NCBI RefSeq assembly: GCF_900177325.1
Contig: NZ_FXBL01000002.1
Span: forward strand, 1 to 64,000
Direction: 5' to 3'
Source: Mesorhizobium australicum
GTDB taxonomy: Bacteria; Pseudomonadota; Alphaproteobacteria; Rhizobiales; Rhizobiaceae
Length of the DNA stretch: 64,000 nucleotides
This document shows positions 8,402-16,829 of the stretch, piece by piece (position 1 is the first letter of the stretch; every line of letters starts with the position of its first letter). The notes under the pieces are model-generated. The model was not told the origin of the DNA. It was given only the letters and a program-made list of their open reading frames with translations, and searched no databases. Made by a program: the position numbers and the translations under genes.

Positions 8402-8910
8402 GGTCACGCCAGGTTGGGGCCGAAACGATATGCTGCACAATCGCTGCGGCATCGTCGCCAATCCCCATGACAAGCGCAGACGTGCGGTTGCGCTGCCAGG
8501 CCGGCCGACATAAGTGGGCCGGGAACGGGCGAGACGCGTCCATGTGCAGCATCTTGCCTTCAGCATCCCTGGCCTCCGGGATGCCGAGCCAGCCGAAGTC
8601 GTCGCGGTAGCCGACCGCCCATGTGACCGCATTGACGTCGATGCGGGTTCCGTCGGCAAATGAAGGCAGCCCGTCCTTCTGCCACCACCAGCCGTGGCGC
8701 GACATGAACGCCCGTTGCCTTAAGCACGGGCAGGCTTCGTCCGCGATCCGGGAACGGATCGGTTCGACGCATGATACGCCCGAGTAAACTGTCGGACCGC
8801 GCCCGTATGGGGTCGAGATTCTTGAGCCACCACCAAACGCTACGACCGAGTATTCGTTCCGGGAAAACCGGCGTGGCTTGCCAACTGAGACGAACTTCGG
8901 GGGTGCCGGA
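8385..8910 (-). pseudogene. Decayed FAD/NAD(P)-dependent oxidoreductase (C-terminal part)
   Basis: Two minus-strand frames together resemble the C-terminal half of flavin-containing monooxygenase or CzcO-type oxidoreductases. One frame (about 8910-8660) reads VRLSWQATPVFPERILGRSV and then WWWLKNL. After a frame change near 8657-8660, the other frame continues FADGTRIDVNAVTWAVGYRD and later ALVMGIGDDAAAIVQHI. The ATGYR-like and GDDAA-like motifs are characteristic. The N-terminal FAD-binding half is absent. The gene is clearly not functional as it stands. Confidence 0.7.
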
Positions 8911-9118
8911 GAACTCACCGGTGCAGCCGCGGTGATTCCGGCCCGCTGCTGATGCGCGGAGTGTCTGCACGAGGACACTCAGCCCCGTCGGATTTACGAA
9001 TAATTTAGGTTAATTTTATCGATCGGAAACCGTCTATTTCGCGCTGAAAAAAGAAAGCTAAAACTTCCGTAAACACGTCGTTAGGCCGTGTCTCAACCCC
9101 TTCGGGCACAGCGTCGCA

Positions 9119-10333
9119 ATGAATATTATTGCCAGTTCAGACTCCGCATATTTTCCCTCGGCGCCAAGCCTCTCATCTCAGACCACAACAGCGGTTCAGT
9201 CCAGGGCAGTTGGTCCCGATGTTCTCCGGTCACTGGCGATTCTTCTCGTCATGCTGGTGCATCTTCCCGTCGAGGCGACACCGACCTTGCTGGTCGACGT
9301 CCGTAAATACGCCTGGCTGGGTGTCGATATCTTTTTTGTTCTGAGCGGGTTTCTCATCGGAACCCAGCTTTTCAAGGAGCTTTCTCGGACCAATGGCGTC
9401 GACCTGAAATCCTTCTATCTCCGCCGCGTCTTCCGCATCTTCCCTGCCTTTTTCGCGGTTCTTGGCCTCTATGCAATCTTCCCCATTCTCCGGGACGCAC
9501 CGACCATGCAGCCGATCTGGAGCTTCGCGACCTTCACCGTGAATTTCAACTTCGATCCCCGTGTTGGCCGCGCCTTTTCGCAAGCATGGTCGCTTTGTGT
9601 CGAGGAGCATTTCTATCTCGTTCTGCCTCTCCTCATTTTGCTGATACATCGCTGGATCAGCGTGAGCTGGACGCTTGCAATCGCCGGCGCGATAGTCATC
9701 GGGGGGATGACCCTCCGGTACACGCTCTGGGAAAGCCAAGTAGGCACCCTCGTTGACGCTGGCAAGCTGCGGGATGCTTTCGCCGTTTATCTCAGGGACG
9801 TGTATTATCCGACATACACCCGGCTGGACGGCCTGATGTTCGGTGTGATGCTTGCTGCGGCGCGTTTTTTCAAGCCGAAACTCTGCCAGCGTTACACGCC
9901 TCCACGTGTTGCTATTCCGGTTGGCATCGCATTCATCGTCGCAGCGCTTGCGCTGTTCTCGATCCGAGGGCCGCTTGCAGGAACAAACCTCTTTCTCGTT
10001 TTCCAGGCGCAGCTCGGTTCTGTCGTCGGCTTTCCGCTCATCTCAATTGGTATCGCCCTCATACTTGGTGCGATGCTCGATTTGGAGCATGTGTTGAGGC
10101 GCTGGCCGGTTCCGGGAACTGTGATGGTCGCCACCTTGTCCTATAGCCTGTATCTCACTCACAAGTCGGTTTTCCATATCGATAGGCTAGTCTTAGGTGA
10201 AGAGAACCTTCAGGGAAGCTTCGGCTTCATGGTCTACCTGGTGACCAGCTTTGCCGTCGCAACTGTGCTTTGGCTCTGCGTGGAAAGAACATTCCTCCTG
10301 CTCCGGGATCGTGTTCTTTCTCCCGGCAAGTGA
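9119..10333 (+). CDS. Membrane acyltransferase (acyltransferase-3 / OafA-YrhL family)
   Basis: This 404-residue protein has about 10 hydrophobic helices. The family signature is visible: a DVLRSLAILLVMLVH segment near residue 35 with the conserved Arg and His, followed by WLGVDIFFVLSGFLIG near residue 65. SLCVEEHFYLVLPLL near residue 160 matches the conserved SLxVEExFY motif. Members transfer acetyl or other acyl groups to surface polysaccharides, lipids or antibiotics. The substrate cannot be predicted. It has no obvious metal-related role and is followed by a strong hairpin. Its start is not supported by a clear ribosome site. Confidence 0.9.
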   Translation: MNIIASSDSAYFPSAPSLSSQTTTAVQSRAVGPDVLRSLAILLVMLVHLPVEATPTLLVDVRKYAWLGVDIFFVLSGFLIGTQLFKELSRTNGVDLKSFYLRRVFRIFPAFFAVLGLYAIFPILRDAPTMQPIWSFATFTVNFNFDPRVGRAFSQAWSLCVEEHFYLVLPLLILLIHRWISVSWTLAIAGAIVIGGMTLRYTLWESQVGTLVDAGKLRDAFAVYLRDVYYPTYTRLDGLMFGVMLAAARFFKPKLCQRYTPPRVAIPVGIAFIVAALALFSIRGPLAGTNLFLVFQAQLGSVVGFPLISIGIALILGAMLDLEHVLRRWPVPGTVMVATLSYSLYLTHKSVFHIDRLVLGEENLQGSFGFMVYLVTSFAVATVLWLCVERTFLLLRDRVLSPGK

Positions 10334-10340
10334 GCTGAAC

Positions 10341-10372
10341 TGCCAGCTCCGGGCCACATCCCGAAGCTGGCA
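10341..10372 (+). terminator. Hairpin after the acyltransferase gene
   Basis: TGCCAGCT (10341-10348) pairs perfectly with AGCTGGCA (10365-10372). Inside it, CGGG (10350-10353) pairs with CCCG (10360-10363), giving about 12 paired bases with a six-base loop just after the stop at 10333. No T-run follows, so it may be a Rho-independent-like or bidirectional stop of uncertain strength. From here to 10522 I see no gene. Confidence 0.55.
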
Positions 10373-10522
10373 CAAGTCGCAAGTCTCAGGCGGCGTGTAG
10401 GAGGCGATCGGGAATCCGTAAGGGCTTGAAGCCATCAGACATCTGCTGCTCCGGAGTCCCAGGGTGTCCTACCTCGGCGGCGAAACATACTTCAGCCGAT
10501 CACCAGCGCGTCGAGCCGCCCG

Positions 10523-11134
10523 TCAGGCACCGGCCAGCCTCTTCAGCTTGGCCAGCACCGTCTCGCGCGGCTCGTGCATGTCCAGCGTGCCGGCGAAACG
10601 GCCATCGGCGTCCATCAGAATCACGCCCGCCGTGTGATCCATGGTGTAGCCGCCGCCCTCGGTCGGCACCTTGCGGTAATAGGCGGCGAACGCCTTGACC
10701 GCCCTATCCGTCTGCGCCCGATCGCCCCGCAGCGCGATGATACGTTCGTCGAAGGACGTCATGTAGCTGGCAAGCAGGTCCTGCGTGTCGCGTTCGGGGT
10801 CGACGGTAATGAAGAGCGGCGTGAGCCTGTCCGCCAACGGACCAAGCTCGCCCATCAGGTCGGTGAGCTCGAACAGCGTCGTCGGGCAGATGTCGGGGCA
10901 ATGGGTGAAGCCGAAGAAGACCAGATAGGGCTTGCTGGCCAGCTTGGCATTGTTGACCGTCTCGCCCTTGTGCGAAGTCAATTCGAATTGTCCGCCGATG
11001 GCGGCCGTTCCGGTCGAAACTGGCTCCTGCTCCCGCCCGGTTCCCGGCAGGATGCCGCTGAAGCCGATCCAGATGCCCGCGACGATCGCGACTGCCACCC
11101 AGGTCGCGATCCGGAATATCTTTACGCCGCTCAT
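10523..11134 (-). CDS. SCO1/SenC-family copper/thiol protein
   Basis: This 203-residue protein has an N-terminal membrane anchor (about residues 8-28) and a thioredoxin-fold SCO domain. The Cu ligand motif CPDICP lies near residue 80, and the conserved His is in YTMDHTAGVILMD near residue 170. SCO proteins deliver copper to, or reduce the cysteines of, the Cu(A) site of cytochrome oxidase. The ATG overlaps the stop of the PCu(A)C gene by 4 bases. Together the two encode a periplasmic copper-delivery pair, here in an operon led by a Zn/Cd-type ATPase behind a MerR-type promoter. A second SCO gene is at 25674-26363. Confidence 0.93.
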   Translation of the reverse strand: MSGVKIFRIATWVAVAIVAGIWIGFSGILPGTGREQEPVSTGTAAIGGQFELTSHKGETVNNAKLASKPYLVFFGFTHCPDICPTTLFELTDLMGELGPLADRLTPLFITVDPERDTQDLLASYMTSFDERIIALRGDRAQTDRAVKAFAAYYRKVPTEGGGYTMDHTAGVILMDADGRFAGTLDMHEPRETVLAKLKRLAGA

Positions 11135-11619
11135 TGAGGATTGCCGTGGCCGGAATGATCTTCAGCCGCCGGCTTCGATGCACGCATCTGCACCATGAAC
11201 TCGACATCGACGGAGCCGGCTTTCTCGAAGACGAGCGTGGCTGGGAATTTCTCGCCGTCCTTCAACTGGCGGTTCGGCTTGATGAACATGATGTGCAGCT
11301 TCTCCGCCTCGAAATCGACGGTCGCGCCTGGTTCAACTGCAAGGCCCTCCACGGGCCGCATGCTGGCGACGCCATTCTCGACGACAGAGCGATGGATCTC
11401 GGCGCGTTCTGCGATAGGTGAAGTCACCTCGATCAGGCGGTCGGTCTCCGTGCCGGTGTTTACCAGCTTCATGTACCCGCCGGCGACGGGTGCCGAGGGT
11501 GGGGTCGGACGCGACCAGGGATGGTCGATCTCGATCTGGCCAACCTCGAAGTCATGAGCAGGCGCCGGGCCGACAAGGGCGATGAAGGCGGCGAGCGCCA
11601 CGGCAAGTCGTGTAATCAA
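11131..11619 (-). CDS. PCu(A)C-family periplasmic copper chaperone
   Basis: This 162-residue protein has a signal peptide ending near residue 21 (GPAPAHDF). The fold signature is present: HPWSRPTPPSAPVAGGYMKL, with later MRPV and HIMFIKP elements. Together these give the H(M)x10Mx21HxM-type Cu(I) site of PCu(A)C proteins, which pass copper to SCO or directly to cytochrome oxidase. The C-terminus ends in a His-containing tail (EDHSGHGNPQ) that may add copper binding. It lies 16 bases after the frameshifted ATPase gene and overlaps the SCO gene by 4 bases. Confidence 0.9.
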   Translation of the reverse strand: MITRLAVALAAFIALVGPAPAHDFEVGQIEIDHPWSRPTPPSAPVAGGYMKLVNTGTETDRLIEVTSPIAERAEIHRSVVENGVASMRPVEGLAVEPGATVDFEAEKLHIMFIKPNRQLKDGEKFPATLVFEKAGSVDVEFMVQMRASKPAAEDHSGHGNPQ

Positions 11620-11635
11620 TGCTGTTTCCTTCCAG

Positions 11636-13764
11636 TTATTTTGATGGCCGGTAGCCGAGCAACCTGAGCGCGTTAGCAGTGACGAGCACGGTCGCGCCGG
11701 TGTCCGCGAGGATCGCCATCCAGAGCGTCGTCACGCCGAACAGAGTAGTTGCGAGGAATACTGCCTTCAGGCCGAGCGCCAGAGCAATGTTCTGCCAGAT
11801 GTTGCCGAGCGTCGCCTGCGACAATGCGACCAGATCAGCCACGCCTTCCACACGGTCGCGCAGCAGAGCCGCATCGGCGGTCTCCAGCGCAACATCGGTG
11901 CCGCCGCCCATCGACACGCCGACCGAGGCGGCGGCGAGCGCGGGGGCATCGTTGATGCCGTCCCCGACCATGGCCACGGGCCCAGCCTCTTTCAATCTGC
12001 CGATCTCGGCGAGCTTAGCGTCGGGCAAAAGCTCGCCCGTGGCTTCGAGGCCCAGCCCGCCGGCGATGGCGCTCGCCGTTCGCTGGTTGTCGCCAGACAG
12101 CATCAGGACCTTCATGCCCCGGTCCTTCAGTCGCCGCACGCCTTCCGCCGCGTCGTCGCGCGGTTCGTCGCGCAGCGCGATCAGTCCCTCGATGGTCTTG
12201 CCGGCCATCAGCACGACGACCGTCTTGCCTTCGCCTTCGAGCGCCAGGATATGGTCGCGGACATCGGCGGGAATCTCCGTCTCCTCTGCCGCATGGCGCG
12301 GTGACCCGACCGAGGCCAAACCGGATCTGAGACGCGCGGTCACCGCCTTGCCGGGCACGGCGATGCCGCCGCCGAAGGTCGCGGGCAGCTCCAATCTGCG
12401 TTCCTGCGCTGCCTCGAGGATAGCGATGCCAAGCGGATGGCTGACATTCTTCTCGACAGCGGCAGCCTTGGCGAGCACGTCGTTCTCGGCACCGGACAGC
12501 GCAATCACGTCGGTCACCTTGGGATGGCCGCGCGTCAGCGTGCCCGTCTTGTCGAACGCGACGGTGACGACTTTGCCTAGCGTCTCCAAGGCCGCGCCAC
12601 CCTTGATGAGCAGGCCTTGGCGCGCACCCGCCGCAAGTCCTGATGCGATCGCTGCCGGCGTCGAGATGACCAGCGCGCAGGGGCAGGCGATCAGCAGCGT
12701 TGCCAGACCGCGATAGATCCAGGTCATCCAGTCACCGCCGAAGGCAAGCGGCGGGATCACGATGACCAGCGCCCCTACGACCATCGCACCCGGCGTATAC
12801 CAGCGCGAGAAGCGATCGATCATGCGTGCGGTCGGTGCCTTCGATTCCTGCGCTTCCTCGACCATGTGGATGATGCGGGCAATGGTGTTGTCAGCCGCGA
12901 CATGGGTGATCCGCACGCGCAGCTCGCCGTTGGCGTTGATCGAGCCGGCATAGACCTTCGCCCCGCTTCTTTGAGGACCGGCACGGACTCGCCCGTTACC
13001 GGAGCCTCGTTGACCTCGGAGGATCCTTCCTCCACCGTGCCGTCGGAGGGTATCCGGTCGCCAGGCCGCACCACCACGCGGTCGTCGATCGCAAGGGTCT
13101 CGACGGACACGCTTTCCGTTCCGCCCGAAGACGTGACCCGCAGCGCGCTGCGCGGCACGAGGTCGATCAGCGCTTCGATGCCGGCGCGAGCGCGGCCTGC
13201 GGCCACCGTCTCCAGAAGCTCACCAACGGCGAACAGGAAGATGACGACGGCGGCTTCCTCAGCCTCGCCGATGGCGACCGCGCCGAGTGCCGCGACCGTC
13301 ATCAGCGTCTCGATGGTGAAGGGCGAGCCCTCAAGAGCCCCGGCAACCGCCCGACGCGCGAAGGGCACCACGCTGACGAGTGCCGCAGCGGCGTAGAGCC
13401 ACGTATCCCATTCGGGCAGAAGGAAGCTCACGATGAAGGCTACCGCGAAAAGCGCGCCCGTCATGAACACCAGCCGCGCTTTCGTTCCCTGCCACCAGGG
13501 TTCCTTGGCGCGCTTGGTGGGCAGCGCCGGTCTGGCTTCCGGTGCAGATCCGGCCGGCTGATAGCCGAGCGCCCTGATCTTGTCCTTGATGGTGCGCTGC
13601 GAGGTCCGGTCCGGATCGACATTCAGTGCGACCGTCCCGGCTGTATAGCTGACATTGATGTCGCTGACGCCCGGCAGCCGCTTCATCGCGGTCTCGATCT
13701 TCAGCGCGCAGGCGGCGCAGTCCATGCCTTCGACTTGCAGCTTCAGCGGGTTTGCTGCGGCCAT
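11636..13764 (-). pseudogene. Zn/Cd/Pb-type P1B-ATPase gene with a single-base frameshift
   Basis: Two overlapping frames together encode one CadA/ZntA-like pump of about 710 residues. The first part (start ATG at 13764, preceded by GAGGTG) has the HMA motif GMDCAACALKI and runs to GESVPVLKEAG. The second part resumes at KVYAGSINANGELRVRITH and carries GCPCAL-type [24 protein letters not shown] and the ADTGATVLVTANALRLL helix. The break is at a CCCC run (12961-12964). One more C would restore GCG-GGG-GCG-AAG (AGAK) and an intact frame. It is either a recent mutation or a homopolymer sequencing error. A MerR-type promoter drives it, and PCu(A)C and SCO follow in the same direction. Confidence 0.9.
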
Positions 13765-13797
13765 TCTTTTCACCTCGACGTGTTCGACGTGACACAC

Positions 13798-13828
13798 TAG
13801 ATAAGGCCTGTAGTCACTATAGGGTCAA
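13798..13828 (-). promoter_or_regulatory. MerR-type promoter/operator of the ATPase-PCu(A)C-SCO operon
   Basis: On the minus strand a -35 TTGACC (13828-13823) and a -10 TATCTA (13803-13798) are separated by 19 bases. The spacer has the near-perfect repeat CCTATAG-TGA-CTACAGG. The site lies between the divergent ATPase gene and the merR gene, whose ATG at 13832 is only 3 bases beyond the -35. The regulator probably also controls its own expression from here. Confidence 0.87.
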
Positions 13829-13831
13829 GCG

Positions 13832-14245
13832 ATGAGCGCGCGAATTCTGACGATCGGCCATCTGGCCCGGGAAACCGACACCAAGGTGGAGACGGTCCGC
13901 TTCTACGAGAAATCGGGGCTTCTGCCTGCCCCGGCACGGACCGAGGGCAACTACCGTTCCTATGACAGGTCGCATCTCAGCCGACTGAGCTTCATCCGGC
14001 GGGCGCGCGATCTCGGCTTCTCGCTCGATCAGGTCCGGGAGTTATTGGCGCTTTCCGACGACCGCGACCGATCCTGCGCGGCGATCGACGCCATTGCCAA
14101 GGAGCACCGCGCGGAGGTCGAGCGCAAGATTGCCGACCTCCAGTCCCTGAAACACGAGCTCGACCGGATGATCGGCCAGTGCGGCTGCGGCATCGTCGCC
14201 GATTGCCGCATCATCGAATCCCTGTCGCCCTCGACCGCGGCCTGA
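13832..14245 (+). CDS. MerR-family regulator of the Zn/Cd/Pb type
   Basis: This 137-residue protein has an N-terminal winged helix-turn-helix (LTIGHLARETDTKVETVRFY, then EKSGLLPAPART). The dimerisation helix ends in a metal loop with CGCGIVADCRIIE near residue 120. This loop and the upstream Cys place it with ZntR/CadR/PbrR-type sensors rather than CueR. It is divergent from the ATPase operon and would twist the 19-base-spacer promoter on metal binding. Because operators at 2030 and 6540 are very similar, and no other Zn/Cd-type MerR gene is in the window, it is the best candidate regulator for all three. The exact metal is inferred, not shown. Confidence 0.92.
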   Translation: MSARILTIGHLARETDTKVETVRFYEKSGLLPAPARTEGNYRSYDRSHLSRLSFIRRARDLGFSLDQVRELLALSDDRDRSCAAIDAIAKEHRAEVERKIADLQSLKHELDRMIGQCGCGIVADCRIIESLSPSTAA

Positions 14246-14317
14246 GCCTCGGAGGTCCCCCATAGGGGATGCGTCAAGGCATCGCTGCCGGCTTTTGCTC
14301 CGCTGACGCCAATCCTG

Positions 14318-14557
14318 TCACGTTAGGATGAGCTTGGCGCCCGCAATGAAAAGCACAAGGGCGAGAATGTACCTGAGTGCTGTGTCGGGGAGGTAGCGAC
14401 TGCCCGCGATAGCGCCGATCGTGCCGCCAGCGCCGACCGCGATCAGCCAGATCGGAAGCGCGGACGGCATAGAATCAAGGATCGCATAGGCGCCGGCAAG
14501 AGCTGCCGCCGAGTTAATGAGATTGTAGGCAGCCGTCACGGCTGCCGTGCTCCGCAC
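14318..14557 (-). pseudogene. C-terminal fragment of a TSUP-family permease
   Basis: The frame ending at 14318 reads [20 protein letters not shown], then AGAYAILDS, and finishes with [14 protein letters not shown]. This resembles the last three helices of TauE/SafE (TSUP) sulfite or organic-anion exporters. Upstream of about 14557 the frame runs antisense through pstB and has no permease similarity, so the N-terminal two thirds are gone. The break coincides with the 5' truncation of pstB on the other strand, so one recombination event could have removed both gene starts. Confidence 0.7.
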
Positions 14558-14560
14558 GCT

Positions 14561-15298
14561 GACCCAGTCTCGGTCTTCTATGGCGAGAAACAGGCTCTGT
14601 TCGAGGTCAACCTCGACGTCCCCAAGAACCAGGTAACGGCACTGATCGGACCTTCGGGTTGTGGCAAATCGACATTTCTGCGCTGCCTTAACCGCATGAA
14701 CGACACAATCGAGATTGCCAGCGTCGCAGGCAAGATCACGCTTGACGGCAATGACATCTACGACCCGTCGATCGACGTCGTGGAACTGCGCGCTCGCGTC
14801 GGCATGGTGTTTCAAAAGCCCAATCCGTTTCCGAAGTCGATCTACGAAAACGTTGCTTACGGCCCCAAAATTCATGGCCTTGCCAAGAGCAAGGCGGACT
14901 TCGACCGGATCGTGCAATCGAGCCTACAGCGTGCCGCGCTCTGGAACGAGGTCAGGGACCGGTTGCACGAGCCGGGAACGGGCCTGTCGGGTGGCCAGCA
15001 GCAGCGCCTCTGCATTGCCCGCGCGATCGCCGTGTCGCCGGAAGTTATTCTCATGGATGAGCCCTGCTCAGCCCTCGATCCGATCGCCACCGCCAAGGTC
15101 GAAGAGCTGATCGACGAATTGCGCGAGCACTACACGATCGTCATCGTCACCCATTCCATGCAGCAGGCCGCGCGCGTTTCTCAGCGTACCGCCATGTTCC
15201 ACTTGGGTTATCTCGTTGAGCAAGGGGCGACGGACAAGATGTTCACCAGCCCCGACGACGAACGCACCCAAGCCTACATCACCGGACGCTTCGGTTGA
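14561..15298 (+). pseudogene. pstB: Phosphate ABC transporter ATP-binding protein PstB, 5'-truncated
   Basis: From 14567 the frame reads [20 protein letters not shown], then Walker [10 protein letters not shown], the Q-loop and the ABC signature [15 protein letters not shown]. Walker B with [15 protein letters not shown] and the H-loop VTHSMQQA follow. This covers all of PstB except roughly the first 15-20 residues. No start codon with a ribosome site is seen upstream in frame; the frame stays open into the TSUP fragment. The first internal ATG (14696) is after Walker A, so initiation there would give an inactive protein. pstS, pstC and pstA are absent. phoU follows after 34 bases. Confidence 0.85.
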
Positions 15299-15332
15299 TG
15301 AGATCGCTGAGGCATCGAGTGAGGGCCATGAC

Positions 15333-16037
15333 ATGAACAACCACACAGTGGCGGCCTTTGACGAGGATCTCGATCATATCGATCGTCTCCTCCGCGAAAT
15401 GGGGGAACTTGGCGCGACAATGGTTGGCGGGGCGACTGACGCGTTGCTTCAGATCGACCGGGCGCTCAGCCAGCGCGTGATTTCGGACGACGCGATCATG
15501 GACGCCAAGCAGCGTGAGCTCGATGATAGGGCAATCACCCTGATCGCAAAGAGGCAACCCATGGCGGACGATCTCCGGTCGGTCGTCGGCGCAATCCGCA
15601 TGGCGACCGACCTGGAGCGCATCGGCGACCTCGCGAAGAACATTTCGAAGCGGGTGGAGGCCATCGGCCAAGGCCTGGCGCCGCGCCCGCTGTCCAGTTC
15701 GATCAACACGATGGCGTCTTTGGTTCTGGCACAGATTTCGGGTGTCGTTTCGCTCTACATTGCGCGTGACGCCAACGGGCTGCAGGCGCTGCGCGCCGAC
15801 GACCAGAAAGTGGATGTTCAGTACACGTCGGTGTTTCGTGAGCTTCTAACCTACATGATGGAAGACCCACGCAACATCACGCCCTGCACACATCTGCTCT
15901 TTTGCGCAAAGAACCTCGAGCGCATCGGCGATCACGTCACCAATATCGCGGAAAATGCCTACTATGTCGTGACGGGTGCGCAACTTCCGGCCTACCGTCC
16001 GAAGATGGACGAAACCGTGATTGCGGCATCGTCTTGA
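15333..16037 (+). CDS. phoU: Phosphate-signalling regulator PhoU
   Basis: This 234-residue cytoplasmic protein is made of two PhoU three-helix repeats. The metal-cluster motifs typical of each repeat are visible: MATDLERIGDLAKNI near residue 90 and CAKNLERIGDHVTNIAENA near residue 190. PhoU connects the Pst transporter with PhoR to repress the phosphate regulon. The ATG has a GAGGGCC-type ribosome site. It is followed by phoB, as in many rhizobia (pstSCAB-phoU-phoB). Here the transporter part upstream is broken, so transcription probably depends on read-through or a cryptic promoter. Confidence 0.95.
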   Translation: MNNHTVAAFDEDLDHIDRLLREMGELGATMVGGATDALLQIDRALSQRVISDDAIMDAKQRELDDRAITLIAKRQPMADDLRSVVGAIRMATDLERIGDLAKNISKRVEAIGQGLAPRPLSSSINTMASLVLAQISGVVSLYIARDANGLQALRADDQKVDVQYTSVFRELLTYMMEDPRNITPCTHLLFCAKNLERIGDHVTNIAENAYYVVTGAQLPAYRPKMDETVIAASS

Positions 16038-16053
16038 GCAAGCCGCCGCGCCG

Positions 16054-16742
16054 ATGATCGCTCCAAGGATCATGGTTGTGGAGGATGAGGAGCCGTTGGG
16101 GCTTCTGCTTCGCTACAATCTCGAAGCAGAGGGCTATCTGGTCGAGATCGTAGCCAGAGGTGACGAAGCCGCGATCCGGCTCAAGGAGAATGTGCCTGAT
16201 CTGCTTGTCCTCGACTGGATGATACCCGCAATTTCAGGCATCGAACTATGTCGGCGTCTGCGCATGCAACCGGAAACCGAGCGCCTGCCGATCATCATGC
16301 TGACGGCGCGCGGCGAGGAGACCGATCGCGTGCGCGGCCTGTCGACCGGAGCGGACGACTTTATGGTGAAGCCGTTTTCGACACCGGAATTCGTCGCCCG
16401 CGTTCGTGCCCTCTTGCGCCGTGCCCGACCGGAAGTCCTGTCCAGCGTTCTGACCATGAAGGATCTGGTTCTAGACCGGGAGCAGCACCGGGTTTTCCGC
16501 AAGGGTCGCCCGTTGCATCTCGGTCCGACGGAATATCGCCTGCTCGAATTCCTGATGATGTCGCCAGGCCGGGTTTTTCCCGCGAGCAGCTGCTCGACAA
16601 CGTCTGGGGCAACACCGTCTATGTCGACGAGCGAACAATCGACGTGCATGTCGGCCGGTTGCGCAAATCCCTTAACGCGGGACGGTACCCCGATCTGATC
16701 CGCACTGTTCGAGGAGCGGGCTATTCCCTTGGGTACGAATAG
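16054..16742 (+). pseudogene. phoB: Phosphate response regulator PhoB with a single-base frameshift
   Basis: The first frame gives a full receiver domain (MVVEDEEPLGLLLRYNLEAE, phospho-acceptor Asp in VLDWMIP, Lys in MVKPFSTPEF) and the start of the winged-helix domain up to MMSPGRVF. The DNA-recognition part (SREQLLDNVWG, then VYVDERTIDVHVGRLRKSL) lies in another frame and ends at 16742. One T is missing from the T run at 16574-16578; adding it restores a normal-length PhoB of about 229 residues. As read, the protein would end at 16698 with an unrelated tail and could not bind DNA normally. A sequencing error in the homopolymer is possible. Confidence 0.88.
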
Positions 16743-16809
16743 CCATCGGCAACTAGCATGAGCCGATGGACTTGCTTGCAATTGCGCCGCCGCTCACGTA
16801 AGACAATAT

Positions 16810-16821
16810 AAATCTGGATTT
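16810..16821 (+). promoter_or_regulatory. Likely ArsR operator at the start of the ars operon
   Basis: AAATC-TG-GATTT is a perfect inverted repeat (16810-16821) about 10 bases before the arsR start codon. A candidate -35 TTGCAA (16776-16781) and a -10-like TAAGAC (16799-16804), 17 bases apart, precede it. The position fits autorepression by ArsR. No clear ribosome site precedes the ATG, so the mRNA could have a very short leader. Confidence 0.5.
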
Positions 16822-16829
16822 GTCGATAT

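Noticed and set aside
12820..13797. An ATPase fragment gene starting at 13797
   Set aside because: The extra 11 residues lie over the promoter spacer; the ATG at 13764 has a GAGGTG ribosome site and aligns with the family start.
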